64,000 nt of DNA from Adhaeribacter aquaticus DSM 16391 (GTDB lineage Bacteria; Bacteroidota; Bacteroidia; Cytophagales; Hymenobacteraceae), in the NCBI RefSeq assembly GCF_000473365.1, contig NZ_KI421517.1, positions 2,104,745 to 2,168,744 of the forward strand. Direction: 5' to 3'. A program made the position numbers and the translations under genes. Shown here piece after piece: positions 28,380-37,368 of this stretch. The notes under the pieces are model-generated. The model was not told the origin of the DNA, did not search any database, and worked only from the letters and a program-made list of their open reading frames with translations. Numbering within the stretch: position 1 is the stretch's first letter; each line of letters begins with the position of its first letter.

Positions 28380-29783
28380 TTAAGATTTAGCCTGACTCCA
28401 TTTTACAGGTGCTTTGTAATTCTTAGCGGCATCATCCAGTATTAAAACCCAATCGTTATCGGTACCATTGGTTGGAGGGGTAAAGGTTTGCGGCCCGGTA
28501 TTCTTATATTTTCCTATACTTTTTGAAGCACCGGTTCGAGGATCGAACCAGGTAGCGTTTACATTGGCGCCTGTGATTTTGCCCATATTTACTTGTATGG
28601 GTTTTCCGGCAGTGCTATAAATAAAGGCGTAATCTTTACCTCGGGTGGCCTGTATTCGCTCGCCGCCACTATAAGCTTCAGTCACCAGGCCCTGATCTGG
28701 CACCCGCTCCAGAAAAGGCCGCGCTTCCATTAAGGTACGCACGTGGCTCATCTGACTTCCACCGGGCAAATTAATAGCTTCGTACCAGGGCTTTGGGGGT
28801 GCATTTACTGGCTTGCGCTTACTGGGATCGTACATTTGCCAAATATCATGCGACCCGTAAGTATGCCCATGCGCCCCGGCAAATAAATCCAGGTAAGCCG
28901 ACCGGCGCACATCATATGCAGCAGAATAGCCTAATTCTTTCGCGTTAAAACACACCGGATGATCTTCATAAATAGGTTCGCCATCCATGGTAGGTTTAGT
29001 TAAGGCTAAGTTATAATCGTGTGTTATTTTATTATAGATATCTGTATTCCGGCAATGCCCGGTTTGAAACATGTTAAAATCTATCCAACTATCCTGATGA
29101 AACCAGGTAGAAGAACCTCCACCTTCTTTGGTGGGCTGCGGATGGTAAGTCATCATTACCTTATCAGGATCACCATCCCCGGCACCCGCAATGATACCCT
29201 CGGCCATGGCCCGCCAAATAGCAATATCCTGCTCATGCCTCGGATTACGGTCGCCACCTAATATCCAAATAATGGGTTTATTTTTATAGCGTTTACCAAT
29301 AAATTCTCCATACACCCGGGCATTTTGCGGATTAAAAATTTCCGGACCCACTCCCCAGTTATGTTTAAATATTTTATCGCCCCAGGTAGGCAACATGCCA
29401 ATATATAAACCTAACTGCTGAGCTTTATTTACAATATAATCTATGTGCTTAAAATAAGACTCATTGGGTTTTGCCGGATCGTCATTTAGTAAAGGCAAAT
29501 CGCCATATGGGTTTGGATCATGCAACCCATCTAATTCGGCTAAGGCCACTGCCTGAATAACGGTAAATCCTTTATCTGCCCGGTTTTTTAAATAAGTATC
29601 GGCCTCTTCCCGGTTTAACCGGTGAAATAATTCCCAAGCAGTATCTCCTAAATAAAAAAATGGCTTCCCATTTTCCCGCAGTAAAAATCTTTTATTCGGA
29701 CTTACCTGTAACCGATATTGCCCTACTACCGAATAATGCAGAAACACGAGGCATAGTCCAAAAAGCAGTTTAATTTTAAACAT
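28380..29783 (-). CDS. DUF4038 glycoside hydrolase (GH140-like) with C-terminal collagen-binding-like domain
   Basis: 467 aa with a signal peptide (to about VVGQ, residue 21). The TIM barrel of the DUF4038 family is clear: FFYLGDTAWELFHRLNREE near the start, then GLYIGMLPTWGDK, then IIWILGGDRNPRH. The last 90 residues form the small beta domain called putative collagen-binding (FIYSTAGKPIQVNMG, WFDPRTG). GH140 members remove apiose or act on rhamnogalacturonan II side chains; related DUF4038 proteins have other sugar substrates. Together with the GH78 gene it suggests pectin side-chain breakdown, which is inference. Confidence 0.85.
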   Translation of the reverse strand: MFKIKLLFGLCLVFLHYSVVGQYRLQVSPNKRFLLRENGKPFFYLGDTAWELFHRLNREEADTYLKNRADKGFTVIQAVALAELDGLHDPNPYGDLPLLNDDPAKPNESYFKHIDYIVNKAQQLGLYIGMLPTWGDKIFKHNWGVGPEIFNPQNARVYGEFIGKRYKNKPIIWILGGDRNPRHEQDIAIWRAMAEGIIAGAGDGDPDKVMMTYHPQPTKEGGGSSTWFHQDSWIDFNMFQTGHCRNTDIYNKITHDYNLALTKPTMDGEPIYEDHPVCFNAKELGYSAAYDVRRSAYLDLFAGAHGHTYGSHDIWQMYDPSKRKPVNAPPKPWYEAINLPGGSQMSHVRTLMEARPFLERVPDQGLVTEAYSGGERIQATRGKDYAFIYSTAGKPIQVNMGKITGANVNATWFDPRTGASKSIGKYKNTGPQTFTPPTNGTDNDWVLILDDAAKNYKAPVKWSQAKS

Positions 29784-30037
29784 AATGTAGATCGCTTTAT
29801 CGTTTAAGCCTACAATATAAATTTATTTTACTATATAAGAAAGTATACAAACTCACTAAAATTTAATCCAGCTTGCAGCAGGCAGAAAAGAGAACAGTAC
29901 TGAAAAAGATGAATAATCTTTATTCAGCCGGATATTATTCATTATTAAACTATCAAGTTTTTGTAAACTTATTGGAAATTTAGATTGCAATATTTAATTT
30001 GGAAGAAGTTTCAACTGGAATAAAACAGACAGCTACG

Positions 30038-30991
30038 ATGAGGAAAATATACTTGAAGCTATTCTTACTTATTACTTTCTCTTTTTCTCTAACTATTCCC
30101 GTCTGCGCCCAAAATAAAGATCGCCGAGCATTACGGGTATTAAATAATGGGAAATATGCCTACTCACAAGGATGGAGAAAAACGGCTCTTAAACGATTTA
30201 ATAAAGCATTGCAATTAAAGCCTGATCTGGATTCTGCTTTTCATCTTCGGGCAAATACAAGGGTTTTACTTGATGACTTTAGCGGTGCTATTACAGATTA
30301 TACCAGCGCCATCAACATCAACCCTAAATTTGATTTAGCTTATTTTGACCGGGGCACGCTTTTTTTACAATATGGTTATTTTGATAAAGCCCTTTTGGAT
30401 TTAGATAAAACATTAGAACTAAATCCAAAACATTTAGATGCTTTAAATAATAAAGCCGTTATTTTAAACGAGCGCAAACAGTATGAAAATGCATTAGTAA
30501 TTTATGATACCCTCGTGGCCAAACATCCCAAAGGAAGCCGTTATTATTTTAACCGAGGTTTAACAAAGCGGCAACTATTACATTTAGAAGATGCACTGAA
30601 GGATATAGAAAAAAGCTTAGAACTAAGCCCATATGATTATAGCGCCCATTATTATAAAGGTGAAATACTGATTCAATTAAATCGTACCAGGGAGGCACTA
30701 TTTGCTTTTGAAACAGCCCGACGGATTTTCCCAAAAATGTTTTACGGGTATCTTAACCTAGGTAAAGCCTATGCTGAAGCAGGTTTTAGCCGAAGAGCCA
30801 TTTCCGTTTTTACTCAAGCCATTCGCAAAAACCAAAAAAACGGGGAAGCTTATTTCTTAAGGGCCAACGAAAGAATAAAACTCAGAAAAATAGATTCGGC
30901 GTATACAGATTTACAAGTTGCCAAAATGTTAGGTTATTCCGCAGCTCAAGCAAAACTAGAGCAACTTCAGCAACAGAAAAGTAATTTATAG
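30038..30991 (+). CDS. secreted tetratricopeptide-repeat protein, 317 aa
   Basis: I use the ATG at 30038, which gives the signal peptide MRKIYLKLFLLITFSFSL ending near VCAQ. A TTG 39 bp upstream is unnecessary. From about residue 30 to the end there are about seven TPR units (for example ALLDLDKTLELNPKHLDALNNKA and AISVFTQAIRKNQKNGEAYFLRA). TPRs make protein-protein contacts, here in the periplasm. There are no catalytic residues. It is a single gene, with a small inverted repeat (31039-31062) but no T run downstream. Confidence 0.8.
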   Translation: MRKIYLKLFLLITFSFSLTIPVCAQNKDRRALRVLNNGKYAYSQGWRKTALKRFNKALQLKPDLDSAFHLRANTRVLLDDFSGAITDYTSAININPKFDLAYFDRGTLFLQYGYFDKALLDLDKTLELNPKHLDALNNKAVILNERKQYENALVIYDTLVAKHPKGSRYYFNRGLTKRQLLHLEDALKDIEKSLELSPYDYSAHYYKGEILIQLNRTREALFAFETARRIFPKMFYGYLNLGKAYAEAGFSRRAISVFTQAIRKNQKNGEAYFLRANERIKLRKIDSAYTDLQVAKMLGYSAAQAKLEQLQQQKSNL

Positions 30992-31129
30992 TCCTAGTAA
31001 ATAACCATAAACTATTGATTGGTGGTGATACTCTTAAATTAGCTGATTATAATATCAGCTAAAACAGATAGAATTTTATAATTCTTCTATATTTGCATTT
31101 CAGCAAATAATATTTACAAACCCATCATC

Positions 31130-31594
31130 ATGTATAATTTTCTACTGACTGTACACTCCATCAACAGGTGGCTTGTTTTACTTACTGGACTTATTGTGAT
31201 TTTTAAAAGCCTTTCCGGCTGGAAAAGCAACCGGCTATATACCAAGGGCGATGGAGCTGTTCATGGTGCTTTTGTAGGCTTTACTCATCTTCAGTTTTTA
31301 ACTGGTATATTGCTTTACTTTGTTTTTAGCCCCATTACGGAGCAGATTTTTGCCGATTTTGGCGCTGCAATGAAAAACAGCTCTTTACGTTTTTGGGCAG
31401 TAGAACATACATTAGGTATGTTTATTGGCACAGTGCTAGTACAGTTAGGTCGCACGTTTTCTAAGAAAGCACCAACTGATAACTTAAAATTTAAACGTGC
31501 TTTTGTATATTCTTTAATTGCGTTAATAATAATTTTATTAAGCATTCCTTTTGGTATAATTAATCCCGAAACCCGTCCGCTTTTCAGGTTTTAA
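31130..31594 (+). CDS. four-helix integral membrane protein with conserved histidines
   Basis: 154 aa with four hydrophobic helices at about residues 13-29, 48-66, 88-107 and 124-144. Histidines H9, H45, H53 and H93 lie in or near the first three helices (HSINRWLVLL, GFTHLQFLTG, VEHTLGMF). This layout is like small b-type cytochromes, and Bacteroidota homologues are often labelled cytochrome B. Heme binding is inference. It is monocistronic and has a terminator 40 bp after the stop. A short tandem duplication overlaps its stop codon. Confidence 0.72.
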   Translation: MYNFLLTVHSINRWLVLLTGLIVIFKSLSGWKSNRLYTKGDGAVHGAFVGFTHLQFLTGILLYFVFSPITEQIFADFGAAMKNSSLRFWAVEHTLGMFIGTVLVQLGRTFSKKAPTDNLKFKRAFVYSLIALIIILLSIPFGIINPETRPLFRF

Positions 31595-31634
31595 TTAATA
31601 TAAATTTTAAATAAATTAATATAAATTTTAAATA
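31593..31634. repeat. 2 x 21-bp AT-rich tandem repeat
   Basis: Two identical adjacent copies of a 21-bp A/T-only unit (31593-31613 and 31614-31634, beginning AATTAATATAAATTTT). The first copy includes the last bases of the stop codon of the membrane protein. It looks like a recent small duplication between the stop codon and the terminator. Confidence 0.9.
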
Positions 31635-31670
31635 AAAAAGCCGGAGTTACTTAAAGTACTCCGGCTTTTT
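31635..31670. terminator. intrinsic terminator
   Basis: 13-bp stem (arms 31635-31647 and 31658-31670, core GCCGGAGT), with flanking A and T runs, so usable in both directions. It closes the gene ending at 31594. Confidence 0.88.
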
Positions 31671-32036
31671 TATGACCGCTTTTTTATTTCTATTATTCGA
31701 CTTCATGGTTTATTTAACTTGAATAACCATATGGCTTGAATACAGGTAAAACTATAATTTCAATTTGGTACTACAGAGCCATTTACTAATTGCAACTTCT
31801 CCGGCAATATTTAAACTTCTTCATCCTTTTTAAAAAGTAATGCAACTCCTACTATAAATTGATATTGCCTTTTAATGCAAAACGCTAAAATAGCAGCTGA
31901 AAAAATTAAAATTAAGGTTTACATATGTTCACACTGGAAATAGAGCTTACCAGTTATTAATCCATATAATAAAATTATAATGGATAAACACCAGAATATA
32001 CTCCCTCTGCTTGATTAGAAAAAAGATGCTGATTTG
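31671..32036. other. non-coding stretch
   Basis: About 366 bp, A/T-rich, without a reading frame of note or a clear hairpin. Nothing further can be supported. Confidence 0.5.
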
Positions 32037-32252
32037 TTATTGTTTTTGTTTTTGCTTTGTTGGCAATAAGTAGCCAATGAAAATTATACCTACTGCTAAC
32101 CAGGAAAATAAGGAGCAAACAAATACGGTGGCTTGCCAATCAGAATCCCATTCTGAATCACCTGCTATTTTTTTACTAAAGATTTTTAGTAATGAAAAGG
32201 CTAACACTACGCCAAAGATATACCCGTTTAATAAATGTAGAAAAGTCCCCAT
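32037..32252 (-). CDS. small two-helix membrane protein, 71 aa
   Basis: Two hydrophobic helices (about residues 6-25 and 43-63) separated by an acidic, Trp-containing loop (AGDSEWDSDWQA), with a basic C-terminus (PTKQKQKQ). That topology is more protein-like than the overlapping plus-strand reading frame, which I rejected. No family is recognised. Next to it lies a long gene-free region, and it begins from ATG without a visible Shine-Dalgarno sequence. Confidence 0.5.
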   Translation of the reverse strand: MGTFLHLLNGYIFGVVLAFSLLKIFSKKIAGDSEWDSDWQATVFVCSLFSWLAVGIIFIGYLLPTKQKQKQ

Positions 32253-33390
32253 ACCAAATCTATGCGTTTCGTCTTTTTACGGTATTTCATATAAAAAGGG
32301 TTACTTAATAATTAATTTTTTTCAATTTTTATTATTTTTTTCGCATGTATATAGAATTTACTATATTAAATTCGTGTCTAAATTGCAATTTTGATAAATA
32401 AAAAGAAAATACCTATTAACAAAGGTACTGGCAACATTTCCTTTTAATCAACTTACTTACAAAGTCATTTAGAAATCTTTTATCTTTTTAATAATCAAAT
32501 TCTTCAACTAATAAAATCTAAGCAACTACTTCTTCCTTATAACATCAGTTACCATAAGTATACATGCTTCTAGTTTCTAGATTGGTTAATTTTATATTTA
32601 TTTATTAAACTTTTGCAATAATTAACTTTATAAGTCAGACCGAGTTTATTTAAATTGAATAACAAATAGAAATTTTTGGAGCAATTAAGAGCCTTGTTTC
32701 ATTAGCAATTATCTCTTGCTTGGTAGCAATAGAGTATATTAGTTTTAGAAACTTGAAAAGAAAAAGCCTGATCCGAGACAGGTGGTACAATTTTTCTAAT
32801 TATTTTAATTAGAAAAATAAACCTTGCCTTAGAAATAACCTGCTACTAACCTCCACATGAATTAAGCCTCTAATTAATATTGAAAGCACAAAAGGTATTC
32901 TCACTATAACTGGCTATAAGTTGTTTGGATCTTCTTTAAAAGGAAAGCTTAACACATCCCTTAACAGTAGCACCTAAAAGAATAAGATGGGCACCTAATC
33001 TAAACCCTTATTCTTCATTCTTAGCTTTTGATTTTAATAAATAAGGGCGCAAATACCTTAAATGGTAACTTCCTTAAAATTTACCCATACAACATCCAGC
33101 ATCGCACCCATATTCTGATAGACTAAAACCCGGAAAATAAATTTAGGTAAACTTCTTTCAAAAACTCATTTTTAAAATTACTAACTAAAACCTTAAACCT
33201 TTAAAAGTTCTTTAAAGAAAGAACCTTGTTATACTCTAGGAAAATTTATTAGCTATAGCCAAAATACTTGAATTCTTTATTCAAAATTTGATTCTAAAAC
33301 AAGAAATGGCTTTAGAGAAAGGCTAGTTGCTAATCTATAGAAGTCAGTTAAAAATGGCATAACTTAGCTAAGGCAGGGTGACATAAAAGA
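32253..33390. other. gene-free 1.1-kb stretch
   Basis: No reading frame, tRNA or repeat family is recognisable over about 1.1 kb, which stands out in this otherwise dense region. It contains one AT palindrome (32791-32817). It may be the remains of a decayed gene, house an unrecognised small RNA, or be spacer. Confidence 0.5.
32791..32817. repeat. AT-rich perfect inverted repeat
   Basis: 12-bp arms TTTTTCTAATTA and TAATTAGAAAAA around a TTT loop. It has no G/C-rich core, so it is unlikely to be an efficient terminator; a protein-binding palindrome or cruciform is possible. Confidence 0.7.
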
Positions 33391-33391
33391 A

Positions 33392-33424
33392 AAAAGCCCC
33401 TTAGGATATTCCTAAGGGGCTTTT
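33392..33424. terminator. terminator of the tRNA gene
   Basis: Perfect 15-bp stem (arms 33392-33406 and 33410-33424, core GCCCCTTAGGA, 3-nt loop) with a T run on the minus strand. It begins 1 bp beyond the tRNA discriminator position, so the tRNA is its own transcription unit. Confidence 0.92.
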
Positions 33425-33425
33425 G

Positions 33426-33539
33426 CTGTAGGGGAAGGAGTCGAACCTTCACGGAGTAGTTAGACAAGTAGCTTGCTTTATTCTATTGATCTCCACCCCC
33501 GAGAGAGGAGGGCTTGTCTGCCAGTTTCAACACCCTACA
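33426..33539 (-). tRNA. class II tRNA-like gene, anticodon CTC, 45-nt variable region
   Basis: Read on the minus strand: acceptor TGTAGGG/CCCTACA (7 bp; C before and G after could make an eighth), T8-G9, D arm TTG-AAACTGGCAGA-CAA, anticodon stem CCCTC/GGGGG, loop CTCTCTC giving anticodon CTC after U33, then 45 nt of variable region closed by GGAG/CTCC, and T arm GAAGG-TTCGACT-CCTTC. The D loop is of the tRNA-Leu kind, and A15-T48 fits the class II core. Yet position 73 is G, not the A that leucyl-tRNA synthetase needs, CTC is a glutamate anticodon, and position 37 is a pyrimidine. CCA is not encoded. It could be a serylated or otherwise reassigned tRNA, a regulatory tRNA-like RNA, or a decaying gene. 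The body, promoter and terminator look intact. Confidence 0.75.
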
Positions 33540-33556
33540 GTGTTATTTTGATATTG

Positions 33557-33588
33557 TAAAACTACAACAGATCCGGAAAGTTTCAAAA
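33557..33588 (-). promoter_or_regulatory. predicted promoter of the tRNA gene
   Basis: On the minus strand, TTTTG (33584-33588) and TAGTTTTA (33557-33564) are 19 nt apart and match the Bacteroidota -33 TTTG / -7 TAnnTTTG pattern loosely. They point to a start a few bases upstream of the tRNA 5' end. Confidence 0.4.
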
Positions 33589-33673
33589 TTTATTAAATAT
33601 TTTCATTAAAATTTATGCTATTTTAAATTTTATATTACATTTGTTAAATCAAATCAAAATTAGGGCAAAAAAT

Positions 33674-34138
33674 ATGCTTAAAAATTTAGAAATTGACAAT
33701 ACCGATCTGCGTATCCTCTCTTTATTAATGGATGATGCAAAAATGGCATATGCTGATGTTGGAAAAGAAGTGTTTGTTTCGGGTGGAACAGTACACGTTC
33801 GGATGAAGAAAATGGAGCAGATGGGTATTGTTACCGGCACCCAATTAAAACTTAATTATGGCAATTTAGGCTATGATGTAAGTGCATTCTTAGGTATTTA
33901 TTTAAAGAAGAGCTCGATGTACAATGAAGTATTGGAGCAGCTTCGGAAAATACCAGAAGTAGTTAATGTAAACTATACTACCGGCGAGTATAGCATGTTC
34001 GCGAAACTTATCTGTAAGGACACCACCCATTTAAAAAATGTGTTGACTGATAAGATTCAGAAAGTGAATGGTATTCAGCGTACTGAAACCTTTATTTCGC
34101 TGGAAGAAAGTATTAACAGACCAGTTCAGTTACTGTAA
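33674..34138 (+). CDS. Lrp/AsnC-family transcriptional regulator
   Basis: 154 aa from the ATG at 33674; a TTG 33 bp earlier would add only a basic tail. The N-terminal winged helix-turn-helix (IDNTDLRILSLLMDDAKMAYADVGKEV, then VSGGTVHVRMKKMEQMGIVTG) is followed by the RAM/AsnC ligand domain (LGIYLKKSSMYNEVLEQL, VVNVNYTTGEYSMFAKL). Such proteins form octamers and sense amino acids. The neighbours do not fix the ligand. It is divergent from the tRNA gene, with about 135 bp between them, and its own terminator follows. Confidence 0.9.
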   Translation: MLKNLEIDNTDLRILSLLMDDAKMAYADVGKEVFVSGGTVHVRMKKMEQMGIVTGTQLKLNYGNLGYDVSAFLGIYLKKSSMYNEVLEQLRKIPEVVNVNYTTGEYSMFAKLICKDTTHLKNVLTDKIQKVNGIQRTETFISLEESINRPVQLL

Positions 34139-34150
34139 GCTTTTAATAAA

Positions 34151-34196
34151 TCAGGCTTATGGTCATCAATAAATTTATTGGTGACCATAAGCCTGA
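34151..34196. terminator. bidirectional terminator between convergent genes
   Basis: 23-bp stem with one wobble and no unpaired loop (arms 34151-34173 and 34174-34196, outer sequence TCAGGCTTATGGTCA). It serves the Lrp-type gene and, from the other side, aspS. Confidence 0.88.
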
Positions 34197-34222
34197 TACT
34201 TTCTTTTTATCTTTTTAAAAGA

Positions 34223-35974
34223 CTATTTTGTTCCTAATTGAATTTGCAATTCATTTAATTGCTCCTGCGCAATAGGCGATGGTGCGTCAATCATAACATC
34301 GCGTCCAGAATTATTTTTCGGGAAGGCAATAAAATCACGAATTGAATCGGCACCGCCGAATAAAGAGCAAAGTCGGTCGAAACCAAAAGCTATACCACCA
34401 TGAGGAGGCGCGCCATATTCAAAGGCATTCAGCAGAAAGCCAAATTGCGCCTGTGCTTCTTCTTCGGTAAAGCCTAATAATTTAAACATACGCTCCTGAA
34501 TTGGCCGCTCATAAATACGAATTGAGCCTCCTCCCACTTCTACACCATTTATTACCATATCGTACGCATTGGCCCGCACAGCCCCCGGATTGGTAGCTAT
34601 TAATTCTATATCCTCTGGCTTAGGCGACGTAAACGGATGGTGCATAGCAAAAAAGCGTTGGGCGTCATCATTCCATTCCAGTAATGGAAAATCTACCACC
34701 CACAGCGGCGAAAAAGTATTTTTATCGCGCAAACCTAAGCGCTCACCCATTTCTAAACGCAGTTCTGATAAAGCTTTCCGAGTCTTGTCCTCTGCCCCTG
34801 CTAAAATTAAAAGTAAATCCCCTGGATTAGCCGCAAAAGCCTGTGCCCATTGCTGCAGATCGTCTTGGCTAAAGAATTTATCTACGGATGATTTAACCGT
34901 GCCATCTGCTTCTACGCGGGCATAAATAAGCCCAGTAGCCCCTAACTGAGGACGCTTTACATATTCTGTTAATTCATCTATTTGTTTACGGGTATAGCTG
35001 GCGCAATTGTTGGCATTTATACCTATCACTAATCCTGCCTCATCAAAAACTTTAAAGCCTTTGCCTTTTACCTGGTCGTTCAGCTCCACAAATTTCATTT
35101 CGAAACGGGTATCCGGCTTATCGTTACCATAATATTTCATGGCATCCGCATAAGTCATACGGGGAAGTTTCTCAATTTCTATTCCTTTTACTTCCCTAAA
35201 CAAATGTTTCACCAAACCTTCAAAAGTATTTAGAATATCTTCTTGGGTAACAAATGAAAGTTCGCAATCTATCTGCGTAAATTCAGGCTGACGGTCAGCA
35301 CGTAAATCCTCGTCCCGGAAACACTTTACAATCTGGAAATACTTGTCGAAACCAGAAACCATCAGCAATTGCTTAAATGTTTGGGGCGATTGGGGCAGAG
35401 CATAAAACTCACCCGGATTCATGCGGGAAGGCACCACAAAATCACGTGCCCCTTCTGGCGTTGACTTTATTAATACAGGAGTTTCTACCTCAATAAAATT
35501 TAGTGTGTCTAAATAAGCACGGGATTGCTTCATCATCTGATGGCGCAATTCCAGGTTTTTACGAACAGCATTTCTCCTTAAATCCAGGTAACGGTACTTC
35601 ATCCGTAAATCATCGCCACCGTCTGTTTCGTCTTCAATCAGAAATGGAGGTAATTTGGCCGGATTAAGGACTTCAATAACAGTAACCTGTATTTCTACAT
35701 CGCCGGTTGCCAGTTTATCGTTTTTAGAGATACGTTCAATTACAGTACCACTCGCTTTTATTACAAATTCACGACCTAGTTCACGAGCCGATGCCATCAC
35801 TTCCGGAGCGGTTACTCCTTCTTCTAATTTTAACTGAGTAAGTCCATAACGGTCACGAATGTCGACCCACATCATACCACCTTTATCCCGGGTTTTATGC
35901 ACCCAGCCGGTTAAGGTTACTTCTTGTCCAACATGTGCACTTCTTAATTCGCCGCAAGTGTGTGTTCGTAGCAT
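34223..35974 (-). CDS. aspS: aspartyl-tRNA synthetase
   Basis: 583 aa, the normal bacterial length. An N-terminal OB-fold anticodon-binding domain ([20 protein letters not shown]) is followed by the class II core with motif 2 ([18 protein letters not shown]) and motif 3 (GIAFGFDRL). The GAD insertion domain lies between them (about residues 290-400). It charges tRNA-Asp in the cytosol. It begins from ATG with a plain A/T-rich leader. It stands alone, convergent with the Lrp-type gene. Confidence 0.97.
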   Translation of the reverse strand: MLRTHTCGELRSAHVGQEVTLTGWVHKTRDKGGMMWVDIRDRYGLTQLKLEEGVTAPEVMASARELGREFVIKASGTVIERISKNDKLATGDVEIQVTVIEVLNPAKLPPFLIEDETDGGDDLRMKYRYLDLRRNAVRKNLELRHQMMKQSRAYLDTLNFIEVETPVLIKSTPEGARDFVVPSRMNPGEFYALPQSPQTFKQLLMVSGFDKYFQIVKCFRDEDLRADRQPEFTQIDCELSFVTQEDILNTFEGLVKHLFREVKGIEIEKLPRMTYADAMKYYGNDKPDTRFEMKFVELNDQVKGKGFKVFDEAGLVIGINANNCASYTRKQIDELTEYVKRPQLGATGLIYARVEADGTVKSSVDKFFSQDDLQQWAQAFAANPGDLLLILAGAEDKTRKALSELRLEMGERLGLRDKNTFSPLWVVDFPLLEWNDDAQRFFAMHHPFTSPKPEDIELIATNPGAVRANAYDMVINGVEVGGGSIRIYERPIQERMFKLLGFTEEEAQAQFGFLLNAFEYGAPPHGGIAFGFDRLCSLFGGADSIRDFIAFPKNNSGRDVMIDAPSPIAQEQLNELQIQLGTK

Positions 35975-36209
35975 AGAAATCTGCCAAATAAATTCAGAGT
36001 TTTATTAAAAGATTAATTAAAGAACCAAACTTATAAAAAATAGATAACACTTTTATAGGATTGTTACTAATACCTACAAAAGTGTTAAAAATAATTAAAT
36101 AATTAAAAGGAATTTAATTAGAAGAACTTAGAACAAAAACCACAAAAGAATTTGGGTTTTCAAGAAAGGAATGATCAATAAGTAAAGAAAGGTAATCAAT
36201 AACCTTTTA

Positions 36210-36416
36210 TTAATTGGCTATACTCACAAAGAACGTACCACTAGGTTTCGTTCCATCCTGCTTAGCACTTTCAGCTTTGTTTTTGGCAGTGTTGTCGTCG
36301 TTTGAATCAGTACCCAGTGAAATAAGCAAAACAATGAATACAAGCAAATGAAACAAGAGAGAGGATAAGCTATAAAGGTCTTTCCTCCGTTTTGCACTAA
36401 TTCTCCTCATACGCAT
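36210..36416 (-). CDS. small membrane-anchored protein, 68 aa
   Basis: A very basic N-terminus (MRMRRISAKRRKD) precedes one hydrophobic helix (about residues 18-34), then a hydrophilic tail rich in Asn, Lys and Ala that ends VSIAN. The layout fits a single-pass protein with the tail outside. No family is known to me. Weak points are its small size and a lack of context, so it may be an unused frame. Confidence 0.4.
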   Translation of the reverse strand: MRMRRISAKRRKDLYSLSSLLFHLLVFIVLLISLGTDSNDDNTAKNKAESAKQDGTKPSGTFFVSIAN

Positions 36417-36800
36417 CCCTTAAATTTATTGACTGTAAACATTTAACTAAATTCAAAAAAAACAAGTTTTGAATAAAAAAGTTGCAATACTATATAAATA
36501 TCCCTGAATAAAACGAACGGAAAACCTTATTTCAAAGAATATTTAATTAGAGGAGTAAAGATAGTAGTACCTATAATGAAAAACAAAGTTTAAAGTAGAT
36601 AAAGTAAGAAAATACCGGAAATTAGGTATATAAAGAGGGTGTCTATTTACTGGAGTAAGTATTTCACGAACTATTTAAGCCTTCTCTTTTTGCCCAAGTA
36701 CCTAAAATTATCTGAACAGAAACCTTAAATCTCTCTATTTTTGTTTTCTAGACTCATCTCTGGCAGAAAAATTGCCTTAGCCAAATGAGAAATTACTATT
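36417..36800. other. intergenic region
   Basis: About 384 bp between divergent genes, A/T-rich, with no hairpin terminator or coding stretch that I can support. It presumably holds the promoter of the plus-strand gene at 36801. Confidence 0.45.
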
Positions 36801-37361
36801 ATGAGATATTTTGCAATAACCTTATGCGGGCTTTTTGTATTAGCAAGCTTTGTTATCCCTAAATTAAAGGATATTAAAATTAATCCGAACTTAACTGTTT
36901 CTTTGCCCAAAAACTTTGTAGTAATGCCAGATGATGCAATTGCCATGAAATATCCGGCACCTCGCAAACCCTTGGCTGCTTACACCAGTCCTGATGGCCA
37001 AATAGATTTTGTAGCCAGTGAACGAACAAGTACTTTTCAGGGAGCAGATTTAGCTGTGCTTAAGGAATTTTATAAAGCTTCTATCACTAGCAGGTATTCA
37101 GAAGTAAAATTTATTCAGGAAGAGATTAAAACTTTGAATAAGCGCAACTTCATTGTATTTGAATTCACGTCTAGTTTACGTGACGAAGGACGCAAGACAA
37201 ACAAATTAGCCCCCATTCGTAAATATACCATTATTCAATATACCATGGTAAATGATAAGTTAATGGTCTTTACATTTAATGCTCCCATAGATTTACAAGA
37301 AGCATGGAAAGTTACTGCCAATAAAATTATGCAGTCTATAAAAATAAGTGATCCCTCTTAA
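36801..37361 (+). CDS. exported hypothetical protein, 186 aa
   Basis: A short N-terminal hydrophobic signal or anchor (RYFAITLCGLFVLASFV) is followed by a beta-rich domain that reads like the PsbP/Mog1 type of fold: VSLPKNFVVMP, then FVASERTSTFQGADL, then FIVFEFTSSLRDEG and YTIIQYTMVNDKLMVFTFNAP. That similarity is a guess from strand patterns. It ends 7 bp before tadA and is probably cotranscribed with it, though their functions need not be linked. Confidence 0.65.
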   Translation: MRYFAITLCGLFVLASFVIPKLKDIKINPNLTVSLPKNFVVMPDDAIAMKYPAPRKPLAAYTSPDGQIDFVASERTSTFQGADLAVLKEFYKASITSRYSEVKFIQEEIKTLNKRNFIVFEFTSSLRDEGRKTNKLAPIRKYTIIQYTMVNDKLMVFTFNAPIDLQEAWKVTANKIMQSIKISDPS

Positions 37362-37368
37362 ATAAAAC

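Noticed and set aside
29999-30037. TTG start 39 bp upstream for the TPR protein
   Set aside because: The ATG at 30038 gives a clean signal peptide; the extension is charged and would spoil it.
31039-31062. Inverted repeat TTAGCTGAT / ATCAGCTAA after the TPR gene
   Set aside because: No T run on either strand follows, so a terminator is not supported; it may be chance in A/T-rich DNA.
32077-32394. 105-aa plus-strand frame overlapping the small membrane protein
   Set aside because: The minus-strand frame has a convincing two-helix topology; this one shows random composition with a long A/T-driven tail.
32773-32786. CCGAGACAGGTGGT resembles a 23S rRNA segment
   Set aside because: Only about 14 bases match and the flanks do not, so it is likely chance; no rRNA context exists.
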